This document shows, piece after piece, positions 51,776 to 63,893 of a DNA stretch of 64,000 nt. The stretch is taken from contig NC_061469.1 of NCBI RefSeq assembly GCF_022581195.2, positions 6,386,001 to 6,450,000 of the forward strand. The letters are read 5' to 3'. Source of the DNA: Helicoverpa zea. Lineage: Eukaryota > Arthropoda > Insecta > Lepidoptera > Noctuidae. The position numbers were made by a program, and so were the translations under genes. Below the pieces are notes generated by a model. It was not told where the DNA came from, did no database searches, and saw nothing but the letters and a program-made list of their open reading frames with translations. Numbering within the stretch: the first letter of the stretch is position 1; the number at the start of each line of letters is the position of its first letter.

Positions 51776-52544
51776 TGTCAATCGTACAATTATGTGTTGT
51801 TAAAGTACATATTTTAATCGTACAAAATTGTTTGTTGTTAAAGTACATATTTGTGATTATGATATAAATGCGTTTTATTTAAGTAGTATTTTTTATTTAC
51901 GATGTAGGGAGAGCGAGAGACAGTCCTTGTTATGAGACCGGGGCACATTTGTCGTCTGCCACTTAGTTGCAATGGAACCAAGTTCCTAGGATACAGTAAA
52001 GGACGTTAGATTTTAATCAGAAACTTCTCACACCGGTGCACTCATAGATTTAGGACTGTAGGACCGCACTACAATCTCAATGACGTTCAAAATATGTCTT
52101 TGACAGTGATTGCTCTTCCAATAAGACTGCACTACAAGTAGCTGAAATAGCACTTACTAGAGAAACAAGTTAAAACATTGTTGTTTCGGGACTTTTTAGC
52201 TACATTAGCAAGTTTTTCACAGAACCGTCCCCAACTGGGATTGTTCAACTTGTTCCATCTTTTAAGTCAGCGCTTTATTCTTTTCCGTTCTTCTATATTT
52301 TATCTGTATCAAAATATACCTATTAAATTAACATCTGTGGTTAATGTTCATGGATGACATGACATCAGATATGTCGTTCTTGTAGGCAATGAGTAGCAAT
52401 TTGATGCAAAACATTTTGATTTTAACATTTTTCTGTTCAAGTCGGTGTTAATATGTATTAATAAGATTGTATGAGCTTATACACGTGTTAGTTGGCGTGA
52501 CTGATTTTCTAATATATAATTAATTAGGTATCAAAACTAGGGCA
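51776..52544. other. intergenic between EF-hand gene and FAF2
   Basis: AT-rich sequence with a candidate polyadenylation area near 51860 (aaatgcgttttattt) for the EF-hand gene. Two similar segments, 'caattatgtgttgttaaagt' at 51784 and 'aaattgtttgttgttaaagt' at 51824, form a short direct repeat of about 40 bp right after the stop. No gene is seen; the FAF2 promoter should lie near the right end. Confidence 0.4.
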
Positions 52545-55500
52545 ATGGATCTTGAGGACAATGCTATGGGTCTGACCCAGGAACAGACGGATAAAATACT
52601 TCAATTTCAAGATCTAACTGGAATAGAAGATATGTCAATATGTAGAGACGTTTTACAAAGGCATCAATGGGATTTGGAGGTAATAAATATCTCAGTAAAT
52701 CAGTGTAATGTAATAATGTCGTGTGACAGACTGAAGAAGATAAGCAAATCATAAAATCTGGTCATAACAAATGATTGTACTGTGTTGGTTTTTGAATTAA
52801 ATTTCAGCAATATTTGACGATGTTCGCAGGTGGCGATCCAGGAACAGTTGAACATCCGAGAGGGTCGACCGTCGGTGTTCGCCACAGAGGCCCGCGCGCC
52901 GCCAGTTGTTCACGACCACATAGCACAGCAGGTGTTCACAGACGAGGCGCCAGAAGGCCCCGGAGGCGTGCGAGGCCTGTTCCGCTATGTGGTCAACTTT
53001 GTAGTTTCTATGTGCTACAGTACTATTACCTCTGTACTCAATTTGCTGCTCAGTTTTGTACGCAATGATGACAGGAGATGTAAGTCATAAGTTTTCATAT
53101 TATTCAATATCTTCATGAAAGAATGACATTTTCAATAGTAGTCATCATAGTATCAACCATATCTACTAACAATTGTCTTCAAGAAAGTTCTAATTTAGGA
53201 AAGTGAAAGTATTTGTTGAGATAGCCTAGATAACATCTACCAGATTCAAACTTTTTTTTAATTTCTCTCCATCCGCTGTTTAATTTATCATTTAACACTT
53301 AATATCATGGACTCCTTTGCCATTAGTAAATCAACCTCTTTAGAATTCAATGACAATAAGATTATTCTTTTTTCAGTGGTGACTGACCCCTTGGGGGATG
53401 TGATGGGTTTCATCAACAGCTACACATCAAGGTTCAACCCTCACCCAGTGTTCTACCAGGGCACATATGCACAGGCCTTAAATGACGCTAAGAATGAGCT
53501 GCGTTTCCTAGTTGTGTACCTACACTCTGAATCAGCTGCAGAGACACAAAACTTCTGCAGGTAAATAAAGCAATTTTTATAATGTATTATTGTATGCAGG
53601 AACGCCTAAGATTGAAGAGACCTGAATTTGACAGTAATGTGTATTTAGTTTGTATACTAAATACTACTTATCATAAACTCAAAATAGCCTCAATTTAGGT
53701 CATAAGGTTAAGAGTTACTATGTATGTATGATAAAATCTTGAATACTTGAAGTGATTTTATAGGTGAAAAGTTAATTCATTTAACAATATGAGAAACATA
53801 ATTGTATTGTAAGACCTATAACGTACCTAACCATATTTCAAGCAAATAAATATATTCTATTCTATTCTATTCAAGAAATTAAGGCATGTTCTAGAACAAA
53901 ACTTAGTTAGACAGTTGCAATGTGCCATGAAGTTTGGCATACTTCTAGTGGAGTCCCAAATTGTTTGATTTTCTGAATACCTTATTTTTTAATGCTAAAC
54001 TTCATCATCATAATTTCAGGACAACACTGGCTGACAACGAAGTGATTCAGTACATAAACACGCATGCCTTATTCTGGGGCTGTTCCGTGGAGAGCGCGGA
54101 GGGTTGGCGCGTAGCTCAGTCGGTCGGCGGCCGTCGCTACCCGCTGTTGTGTGTCGTGTGCGTACGCGACCATCGCATGACGGTTGTCGCGCGGTCTGAG
54201 GGCTCGTGTAGCCCTGCACAGTTGTTGCAGAGACTTCGTCATGTTGTCGCTGATAATGAACCTCATCTCGCAGCTGCTAGGGCTGACAGGTAACTTTTAA
54301 AACACATACTTTCACACATACTTTCTAATTCATAATATTTGTGTGATTTCTTATGAGAATCTTCTTAGTACTGAGACCGAAATCGATAGAACACATAGTA
54401 GTTGCTGTTTGTTGTAACCATTTTCCAATAAGATTCACGCAAGACGTTTTTTGGTTATTTTTATTTTTTAGTATTTTACTCCAGGATTTAATAAACTGCA
54501 AATTCTCATTTTTATATGCATTATGTGTCACAATATCCTCATCCGTCAAACTATTTACTGAAAATAAATACTGAAACACACTGATTGGTATCGTAACGTA
54601 ATTACTACGCCTCGGAACAGGTCGATAACCCGATACCTATCTCGGCATCCAAGGCTTTGTTAAGGAACGACCATAGATGTAATATACTAAACAAGATTGC
54701 GCACGCTCAAAATATATATTTACGAAAATGAACTCTATTCCAACGCAATAAGGTACTAAATTGATTGCATAATACACAGAGGCAAATCCGAGCCGAGAGG
54801 GATAGTTAGAACGGAGGCCGTTTGTCTCTTTCTAACACCTTGCCAGCATAAAAAAATGTTGTGATCAACAGTTTTGTCTTCCCAAAAAAACAATTGAATC
54901 ACTTATATTTTTATCTTATTTTAACAATTGTAAGTCAACAAATTAATAAAAATCGCATTAATTTATTCGTATTTATTCTTAAAACATAAACAACAAATTT
55001 TTATTTTGCTTTTTTTTTAATTTTCTAGCTGTAACCCTGAACATTCTTGGCGCGTAATCAGCATTTAAATTTTGTTTATATTTTTTGTATTAAATCAATT
55101 TAAACTATTAAAATGGTGAAAAAGTGTTGCGTTTATACTTGTAAAACTGAATCCTATGGTGGTTGCAATATATCGTTCCACAGGTTAGCTAATAATAACA
55201 TTTTCGTAAATCAAACAACTATGTGGGTGCCCATGAATTCTTGTAATGAGTCAAAATATGGGTGATGGATTTTAAAACTGTTGTACTATTGTTATAGCTT
55301 TCCAAAAAATGAAGAAAGGCGACATGAACGGCTCAGCAGTCTATATGTGAAGCAAAAATACAAAAAAAACAGTCTTCACTTCGAATCTCCCTGCTTTTAT
55401 ACTGCTAATTCCCGCTAATTATTAAAAGCCTATATTAGTATTTTAAGGTTACAAACTGCGTAAGTTAAAATTTCAATACCAATCTGTGTTTAATAATCTT

Positions 55501-57043
55501 AGCAAATTCGGATTTGTCTGACATAGCTTAATCTCATAGTCACCCTATTAGAAAGGGACAGACTGCCTCGGTACAAACTGTTTCACTCGGCTCGTTTTTT
55601 GGGTAAAGGTGCGCAGTCCTGTTTACTAATATTATGTCTATGGGAACGACAGACACCGCTATGCGTTCTAATTTCAAAATTCGTGTCACTCTAGAGTGGA
55701 GCGTGAGATGACGGCGCGACTGCGGGCGGCTCAGGACGAGGCGTACGCGGAGTCTCTAGCGGCCGACCAGGAGAAGGAGCGTCGCCGCGCCGCCGAGCGC
55801 GCCGCCCGCGACCTGCGCGCGCAGCAGGACCTGCAGCGCCGCCAGCAGGAGGAGAGGCACAAGCTGGATGTAAGTGTAGCGCTGTGCAGCTCTCACTGTA
55901 CACAGTACACTGTGTGAGGCGGAGTCTAGCGGCCGACCAGGAGAACGTTCTTTTTCAAATTTCTGTATTCTGACTTTCTCACATTGGCCGGGTGACTTTT
56001 GAAAGCCGTTGGCGTGTGTTCGCCATTCATTTTTTTGCCGCAGGTATGTATGCTCTCACCTGAACTGCCAACAACTTTACAAAATATACACAATATTTAC
56101 ATTTAGTGTTTCGGGATCGATGTTAGGTTGAATTCCTAATTGAGCACTGCCTCTTCTGGTCTTGGGGTGCAGGGGTTGAGAGAAACACGATGCTCGGACA
56201 CCGGATATATTTCGCGTAAACCGCGCAGTAACTGTCCGTCCGTGCCTCGCATATCTCACGCTCTCACATGTTTTTGCTTACCTTGCACTGTGCCATACAT
56301 ACTTACTTCTGTCCCTGGTGATAATTGCATGTCCCCACATTACACACTCGTGCCCCAGCACCGAGTTCAGGTGTAATATTGTACTGAAGTGCTTGCGGCA
56401 GCTGGTGGCGGCTCGCGCGGCGATGGCGGCGCGGCTGCCGCCCGAGCCCGCGCCCGGCCGCGGCACCGTGGTGCTGCTCATCCGACTGCCCGGCGGGGAG
56501 AGGCTCACCAGGCGGTTCACGCTCACGCATACCACGCAGGTAATATTATACACGGTAATATTAAAAAAAAAATACCTTTAAAAGAAAAACTTAAAAAAAA
56601 AATTACCGACTTCAATAATATAGTTAAAACTTACTCCTAAGATTGTAAAATGCTATGCCGAAAACTGCATCGAAACGTGGGATAATCGGGAATAAACATT
56701 CTAAGAGGTCAATTTGAGAAACATACTTTTTTGAACTAGGTTAAAAAGGGTAAAAAAACGACAACGGGCTATTGTTCTTCTATACCTCACTGGAGAATTC
56801 ATAAGATAAGGCATTTTATAATTGCATTTCGATATGGCCTTCAATGTTAAAACACATAACAAACCTATTTTCTTTGCTCTGTAGGATTTATACGACTTCG
56901 TGTTCAGCCACCCACAGTCTCCCGAGGACTTTGAGATCACGACCAACTTTCCCAAGCGAGTGCTTGCGCGCGGCGCCAGCAATCTTTTAGACGTCGGCCT
57001 TAAAGACCGAGACGTGCTCTTTGTGAACGATGTTAATGCATAA
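52545..57043 (+). CDS. Faf2: FAS-associated factor 2 (UBXD8), 7 exons, 436 aa
   Basis: Exons: 52545-52679, 52830-53079, 53377-53560, 54020-54289, 55695-55869, 56402-56539 and 56885-57043 (1311 nt). FAF2 sits in the ER and lipid-droplet membrane by a hairpin and recruits the p97/VCP ATPase through its UBX domain for ER-associated degradation; it also senses unsaturated fatty acids. Domains: UBA (residues 8-48, LTQEQTDKILQFQDLTGIED), membrane hairpin (about 95-122, LFRYVVNFVVSMCYSTITSV), UAS thioredoxin-like domain (129-279, with HPVFYQGTYAQALNDAK, ELRFLVVYLHSES, FWGCSVESAEGWRVAQS and DHRMTVVARSEG), a long charged coiled coil (280-338, DEAYAESLAADQEKERRRAA), then UBX (about 350-436, FPKRVLARGASNL, DVLFVNDV). 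Length is close to the human protein (445 aa). Exons 4-6 are much more GC-rich than the introns. Intron 4 holds a P-element remnant and intron 3 a LINE tail. Confidence 0.95.
53836..53872 (+). repeat. LINE 3' tail (ATTCT)n in FAF2 intron 3
   Basis: 'caagcaaataaatat' followed by about four ATTCT units repeats the 3' terminus of the LINE at 26031-29265 (gcaaataaagat, ATTCT units). The body upstream is not obviously homologous, so only the tail, or a distant relative, is present. Confidence 0.6.
54672..55642 (+). mobile_element. P-element superfamily remnant with 8-bp target duplication, in FAF2 intron 4
   Basis: The terminal inverted repeats are CATAGATGTAATATACTAAA (54672) and the complement of CATAGACATAATATTAGTAA (ending 55642). 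They resemble each other over about 36 bp and begin with CAT like the termini of P elements. The flanks are the exact 8-bp duplication GGAACGAC at 54664-54671 and 55643-55650. The body (971 bp) carries a THAP-domain coding piece (55113-55418), the DNA-binding module at the N terminus of P-type transposases. No catalytic part remains, so it is a deletion derivative. Confidence 0.8.
55113..55418 (+). pseudogene. THAP-domain fragment of a P-type transposase
   Basis: Two exon-like pieces, 55113-55183 (ATG start, donor AG|GTTAGC) and 55298-55418 (acceptor TTATAG|C), read MVKKCCVYTCKTESYGGCNI, SFH then S and FPKNEERRHERLSSLYVKQK before a stop at 55416-55418. The opening C-x4-C, GC-x-I-SFH and FP-K are the landmarks of a THAP zinc-binding domain. 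The tryptophan, the C-x2-H half and everything after about 60 residues are missing. Confidence 0.7.
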
Positions 57044-59460
57044 TGCGATAGAGTTTACATACTTACCATCTTGTCAGGACTGCCACGGAGTAGTGAACAA
57101 ATGGAGAGATTCGCTTTCAACGTCTGAGTATCATTTACTAGGATAATGGCTACGATGGTGCTCAACAATTATAGCACGTGATTTTCGAAATAAATTAGTT
57201 TCGTTTTTGACGTTTTTATGGGATTTTTATTAGCGTCTTTTGTGTGCATTTTGAAGTTGACGATTGGCTTGAGTTTTGTCAACCGGTTTTGTATTTAGAT
57301 TTTTCGATTGTATTGAATACTCGTGCTACTTATTGTGGCTTTTAAAGGTTGTTTGAGTTCGTCTTAATGTGAAGAGACTCGGATACATGAAAAAGGCTGT
57401 AAATGTGTAATGGACACTCCATTTGTTCTCTACTCCGTGGTTGTATGCGTTTTGACGTTCATTGTAATTACGGCCTTGTGTCGGCCGCTGGGTAGTGGAA
57501 CATGTACATAATACGCTGAACAAGATACACGTAGAGAACAACTTCTAAAGTTGCATCAACACCTAACTTCATGACCAATGTAAGTATCTTACTCAGGACT
57601 GCTCATGAGATAGTTGTACATATAAATTTTAAACCACATGTAGGAGCAGTTAGACTACACAATTCAATTTTAGACACATCAGATAATACCTGAAATGGCT
57701 TTAAGATCGTAATATTTCATTATTTCACCAAGGTTGATACTCATCTTGCAGAGCAATGACTCAAAATGGGCGGTCCCCATAGCAATGATTGACATTATCA
57801 TAAATTATTCTATTATTTATATTGTACAATTTTACTCTTATGAATTTGTTGAAATGTCAATTGGTCCGTCAGTGGGATTGCCCATTTTGTAAAACCATTT
57901 TTCTGATTGTTACGCCAAGAAGGTATTATACCCGGGCTCTATACTCTGGCCTCAATATATTAATTGATTGACTCACTTGAGCCTTTTTGACTATTGGGCT
58001 CAACTTTTGAACCATGATTGTGACTGGCGCGTGGAGCCCGGGTGTTTCTGATTTCGAGATTAGGGCACCCTGCAAAAAAAGGGTAACACTAATTTTGTAC
58101 TTAAATGTAATAACTTATAATAATGCAATAAGGTCCCTTTTTGTTTGTGTTGCAACATCGTCATTTTGTGATCGCTGGACGATTGCAAGATTTGTTTTTT
58201 GTCCCCATGTAGAACTGTAATAACAAATCTGTAGTTTGGTTAGATTTAATGAAATAATAATAATAAATATTAGAAGGTCAGGAAATTGGACTTGTGTCAA
58301 TATTTCAATGAATTAATTGTCCATGTACGTCAATAGAATGTATTTTTTATCAAACCCGGGTAAATAAGGACATTATTGAGCATTAGCTTCTCTCCTAATG
58401 GCCTTGTAATACCGGATAGCTTCTTTACACTCCATTGAATGTGACTTGTATAAAATTGAGCAGTTGATAATTCTAAACGCAATATTTTAAATAGTATGTC
58501 TTATAATGTGTATTCAATCTTAAGAGTCGAAAGTTACTATCGTATGATGCAATCGGACTTGACATCGTTCAATTGTGATGCTCAAAAATGTGCGTGTAAG
58601 TACTACAATATAGGGCGGTTTAATACGAGTTAAAGGAACAATCTTGACTTATAACTTTCGAGTTTACAAGGGCGAAAATCCCTCTTATTGTGATATTCGA
58701 GTGTTGTATGTATGTGCTAAAATATTGTGTAGGTATCCTAAACCAAAAGTGGAATTAAGACATACTATAATTGGAAGATGTGTGAATTAATTGCATATCA
58801 CGTTTTTTTTTCTAATCAGGATTGCTTTTATTGTTTATAAGTTTGTAAGAACTGTTCTTACGCTAGTAAAGACAAAGGTTTTGTGTCCACTATGTTACCT
58901 ATCTGTACACGGGAAAATTTGTTTGAGTGTTTGAATTCCTGCTCGTCCGCGGTATAACTCAGATAACTTTGAAAGTATCGAAATTGTCACTAATTTTATA
59001 CCTAAATACCGCATTTGTAAATACCTGTGATAACTTTGGTGACGGAGGACCCCAAAATTTCAGTGCAAAGCTTTGAAATCGATTATGGAACGGGCCTCAA
59101 AGAGGTTTGTCCTCCTAAATTTGAACAAATTTTCCGTCGTGTTGGCATAGCTATAATATAAAATTAGTTTTGTTCCTTTTGTAAGATAACTCAGAATTTC
59201 TATTTGTAGAACTAATTTGTTTCGTTCAATCGGAGTTATGGACAAAAATATTGTCCTCAGTCCTCAATATTTGGTTGGATTTTAGCTCCCATCTGGTTCG
59301 GTTTTGTCGCTCTAAAAATGTAAGGGACAAAACTAATTTTATTTAGGTAACTATGTAAATCTACCTACAATTAGTAAGTTATGATTGATATTTTATAAGA
59401 TAGCGGTTAAATTAAATAGATCAAGGTACATAATGTTATTTTTGTCTTTCAATTTCGTTG
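57044..59460 (+). other. FAF2 3' UTR and intergenic
   Basis: The stop of FAF2 is followed by AT-rich DNA with several possible polyadenylation signals (aataaatt near 57190, aataataataataaata near 58250-58270). Short ORFs here (for example minus 57326-57541 and plus 58014-58220) show no coding features. How far the 3' UTR extends cannot be told from sequence alone. Confidence 0.4.
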
Positions 59461-59469
59461 AGTGATGCT

Positions 59470-59645
59470 TACTAAGGGCGCGTTCTGCATGTGCGAATCA
59501 ATGCGATTGCGAAGCGAATTGAAGGATGTACGTTGCGCCACGTCACGTAGTCCACAAAGATATCGACTGTTTGTAGTTTCCGTGTTGCGCCGCGCCGCTT
59601 CGCGCTCGCATCCAGATCGCTCACGTAGGACGTACCGTAATAGTT
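59470..59645. repeat. GC-richer block, probable repeat fragment
   Basis: The sequence 'agggcgcgttctgcatgtgc' ... 'ttgcgccgcgccgcttcgcg' is clearly richer in GC and CpG than its flanks and looks like one end of a transposable element, but I found no matching opposite end. The 129-codon ORF that starts here is considered fortuitous. Confidence 0.3.
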
Positions 59646-61928
59646 TCTTTTGTTTTTTATTGTATAGGTGTTTGAAAAGTAAATTATTATATCTAAAAGC
59701 GTTCCATTACTGTAACTTAATTAGGGTTTCTGTTAATGACTTAGTACCAAAAGATATTCGCAATTTGTTCTTATTGTGCGCATTCGGTCAAAAGTTAAAT
59801 GCATTTATTTCAAAAACTAACTGTGTATTATATTGTTTTGTTGTATTATAGTCATGTTTCTTCCTAAATAAATGTTTTTATTTAATGCTCTACTTTACCC
59901 TTAACCTTTCTATGTTAACTTTTTAGAATAAAATAATTTTCAGATATTATAATATATTTATAAATAAACAAACAGTGTTCTTTAAATAATTTATTAGAAA
60001 CCCATAAATCAACAACACACCCAAAACCAAACACCATGGAATGTAGGCACTTTTTAACATTCACAAATTTTACTTACAGAAGTAAAAGCATAAATGAAAA
60101 GATTTATACAGATTACAAAATGATAAAATAGTTATATAATTTGTTAAATATTAACACACACTAGTTCTATACAAAGTTTTAATATTATACTATTACGCAA
60201 ACTTCAATGGTTACCCGTTTATTACTGAAAATACTATTCTGTTACAAATAAATATACAAAAATGGTGTATCGTTACAAAATGTAAGTACTGATATGTTGT
60301 AATTATATTACCATGATATCCGAAATATTGTTATGTACATTCTTTGGAAAAATAGATGAAGATAATGTTTGTTGTAAAAGATTCATTTTTGAGATGTGGA
60401 CTCTAATTACCTCTTAGATATATAGAATAAAGAATTCCCGTTTCAATTACAATCGCTTTACATACAGCTATTTATTAATTGTAATCATCCAGTGTAAAAA
60501 CTTCAGGCTGACTTGACCAGATCTATGTAGATAAACAAAATTTCTTAAAACAGAAAAACATGTCTGCTGAGATCCTATTGCGAAATTCCTCTATCTATAA
60601 AAAAAAATCAATGGCCATGAAAAGTTACTCTGAAGTGAAAATTTGGTTTTGAAGAACAATAAGAATTCACAAGGTTTTTGACTGTTTTGAAAAATACTTA
60701 AAATATAATAATTTGGTCTTTGGTGTTTGAATTGCGACTATGCCGCATGTTGAGCTAATAAAAAATATAAATCATATACTGTATTAATAATAAAAAAAAA
60801 ATACATACTTATTATGTAAACTGAACTTGAAGATAATAATTTATACATAATGGATGGAATTGGTACAATAAATACGAACAGGATTTACTTCATACAATAA
60901 TTATTAAGACTATTAATTTGTCTTTCTGTACATTGAGCTAATCTACTCAATCACATATTATTCTAATCACAAAGTACTAAAATAAAGTTCGACGTACCTA
61001 AAAAAGCTAATTTATCACACATTGGTTTTAACTATACACGTTTAATTTGTTCTCAAAAGTTATATCATCATTATTATTATATCATAATTAGTTTTATCGT
61101 AATTAAGTGCGAAAATTTGGCCGAAACTTGTTTCACAGTTTCTACGGTGTATTAGAATTTACGGCTACTTATAGATTCTCACTCATTGACTAAATGTTAA
61201 AAATAATAAAAAAAAAACTTACAATTTATAGGCTACCATAGTTAATACAGTCCATAAACTTTTTACAAATTGCTCTTTTATTGGGCAGTTATATTTTTAC
61301 AAATAAAATATATTTCTATAAGATTTGATATTTTTCTAATTATTTATGAGCTGATTTTGTTTACAAGTGGTGGATTTTTTATCGTATTTGTGAAGATTCT
61401 TTGTGGATTAGTCTATTGTTAGTGCTAAAATTCCTGTAAGACTAAGACTCGAGACTTCAAAATAATGTCCTTACTAGAATTCTATTTTATCCATAGCCAT
61501 GACAAAACAGTACAATTTTTGAAAAACAACTGTAAATAACTTCCTTATGCATTTTATAATCCTTTCTCTATTTTTTGTTGTATTTACTTAAAGTTTTTGT
61601 CACGCCTTGTCAGGGTCATGTAGTCGACAAGTAAATTGCGTTAAATAGGTAAGTAGGTGGCAGCCATTCGTACAAAGAGAACGGCGTAATTTCAGGTCTC
61701 AGAAAGGTCAAGTCACTACGCCTTATTCTGGCGTCAAGTAGGTATTTAGTCATTTAGTGTTCTACTTTAAGATTTCAACCTGTCGCTGTCTTTTTATCAC
61801 AACAGTATTTATTGACCGAATACGAACTCACAATATATTTAAATTGGTAATCCAATTGCACTTTCTGCAGTAACTTTACGAGATTTTAACATACTTCTGA
61901 ATTTTTTTTATGGCAATCTCAACGTAAT
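59646..61928 (-). other. 3' UTR/intergenic of the reductase gene
   Basis: Very AT-rich, with no ORF of note. Minus-strand polyadenylation signals (TTTATT on the plus strand) are frequent, for example near 59874-59882. It probably includes the 3' UTR of the minus-strand reductase gene that stops at 61929. Confidence 0.4.
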
Positions 61929-63893
61929 TTATCCCATAAAAGCATGAATGCACTCATCTTTGAATCCGTGTTTCTTCAACAACTCGAGCCCTGCATACGT
62001 GAACTCCGTGGGACCGCATAGACAAGCGAAATGCGTACATTTGTCGTCACACTTTATGGCGCCAAGCGTTTCTGTAAGTACCTCGTCCCTGATGCGGCCT
62101 TTGAGACCCGTCCATGATGAGCTTGCGTCTGACAAAACATGCGTCACCTTTAGCCTGCAACATTTTTTATTTAGTTCAATAATTATGATCCCACTTAACA
62201 GCTATTCATCTGTTCTTCATTGTAGACACAAAATGAAACAAAAAAAAATATTTTTACTGTGAATTTTGTCTGGGTGTAATAGAACAGATTCAGAAAATTT
62301 GGTAGCAGAAAAGTGACAAAATTGGGTCCGTTGTATCAGAAATAAAAAACTTTTAGGTACCTGTCGTCTTCTTTTGCCATTTCTTCGAAATTCTCTTGAA
62401 ACAGAATGTCCGCTTCAGTTTTATTGAAGAATATTAAGTGCGTCCTTTCACTGGAACGAAATTTTTTGCTAAGTAGAAGTTATAAGAAAAGTTTTTTAAG
62501 AGCAACAACTTTGGATCAACAAAATGTACATAAGATACAATTTTCCTACATCTGAGAGTGGCTTGTACTAAATTAGCTCTGGAATTAATGAATATTCTAT
62601 TTTTAGACTTATGACGCCCACTTGTTATTAGAATATCGATAAGGCAGATCAAAGAAAATTGTGCTCTTAAGAGCTAAGAGCGTGACTCATTTAAGTAGTT
62701 TCCAAGATCTTATTTTTAGAAGTTCGCTATCAATATATGATGAGCATTGAGTATGATTGATGTATTGACCTTTCTATAAGCTATAATGTTTCCAATACTA
62801 AACGTGCTAAGGCGTATGAATAAATAAAATTAGCGGAAACTAGTTGAGGCTAAGGTAATCGCCCTAAGCGTCTATATTTACGGATTTTATTTGTGCCCAT
62901 TTACGTATTAACATTATAAAACACTACATTATAAAAAGAAACTTTGAATATGCGAATCACAAACTTCTTCTTCACTTAAATGTTATGCTATCGATACATT
63001 GAACTTTCAGGTGACAGAGATGAGTGTTTTAAAAGTGATGACGATTTTGAAAGTAGGTTGTAAACTTACCATCTCGGATTAGATCTTGACATCATAAACC
63101 TGATCAGGCCCAACATAGGCGTGACCCCGGTACCCGCAGCTATCAAGTACAAACACTTGACTGTCTTCAGCTGAAACGGATAATATACCATCAATCATAA
63201 GTTTGCTCGTAAAATTGGGAATACACTTAACTGTCCTCGTATATTACTGTGACATAAATTATGCATTACGATGTCCAAGGACAAATGTCCAGGAAGTAGG
63301 TGAATTTTTTATGGGTTTAAGTCCACATTATTTATGAGTAGTTTGTTCCATTAGCGCGGAACAGTAGGTACTGACTGTAGTGAGCATGAAGTTGGATGCA
63401 AAGGTCAAGACGGCGACCCTTACCCTTTGGAACTATTGTACTAACATTGTCTTGCATAAAGACATAGGAAGCAGCAATAAATGTCTACCTCAATATAAAC
63501 TAGGCTAATAACAGCAGTTCTAAAGTATCTTTTCATTTAAAGTTTATAAAATAAAACTCTGAAAAAATCTGCAAACAAAAACAATTCTCGGAACGAAGCA
63601 TCAAAAATTCAGGAGACCACATTACAGAATTTTTTGAAAACTTAAATTAAATAACTGCCCTAGAAGTTAGAAATGTCGAGTAAACATAATTAAAAGTGAA
63701 ACTACCTTTTGCAATTGAAAGTTCCCGTAAGATCCGGAGAGGGTAATGAGATCTCCGGCTTTGAGTGCGGTGAGGTGCGGCGAGAGGGCGCCACTGTCGT
63801 AACGTTTTATCGCCAGTCGGAGCACTGAGAAGGCCTCGGTGCCGTCTGCAGGGCCCCAACCCTCACCCACGGGCGTGTACGAACGGCTGCACT
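61929..63893 (-). CDS. Cyb5r4: cytochrome b5 reductase 4-like (NCB5OR) oxidoreductase, 3' part
   Basis: Five... of the gene's exons would be expected, but four are visible on the minus strand: 63706-63893, 63070-63170, 62361-62450 and 61929-62154 (605 nt, entering in phase with 2 leftover bases; about 201 residues). The 5' exons lie beyond 64000. It is the flavoprotein half of an ER-located NADH-cytochrome b5 reductase: the FAD motif CSRSYTPVGEGW (R-x-Y-T-P), LTLSGSYG-type LITLSGSYGNF, nucleotide-binding LIAAGTGVTPMLGLIRF, then THLIFFNKTEADILFQENFE and CLCGPTEFTYAGLELLKKHG, ending in ECIHAFMG. The 'FFNKTE-x-DI' block and the ending '-IH-x-F' are typical of CYB5R4 rather than CYB5R1-3, which end in a different way. 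The N-terminal cytochrome b5 and CS domains of that family cannot be checked here. Confidence 0.87.

Noticed and set aside
59462..59851. 129-codon plus-strand ORF downstream of FAF2
   Set aside because: The first third is a GC-rich repeat-like block and the rest AT-rich 3' flank; the composition changes abruptly within the ORF and no domain is seen.
62434..62652. Minus-strand 72-codon ORF next to a reductase exon
   Set aside because: It is read-through of the intron upstream of the exon starting at 62450, in a different frame from the reductase.
61929..63893. Fifth visible exon of the reductase gene
   Set aside because: The summary counts the gene's end part loosely; only four exons (63706-63893, 63070-63170, 62361-62450, 61929-62154) are supported by splice sites and phase inside the window. 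The four-exon count is the one to use.
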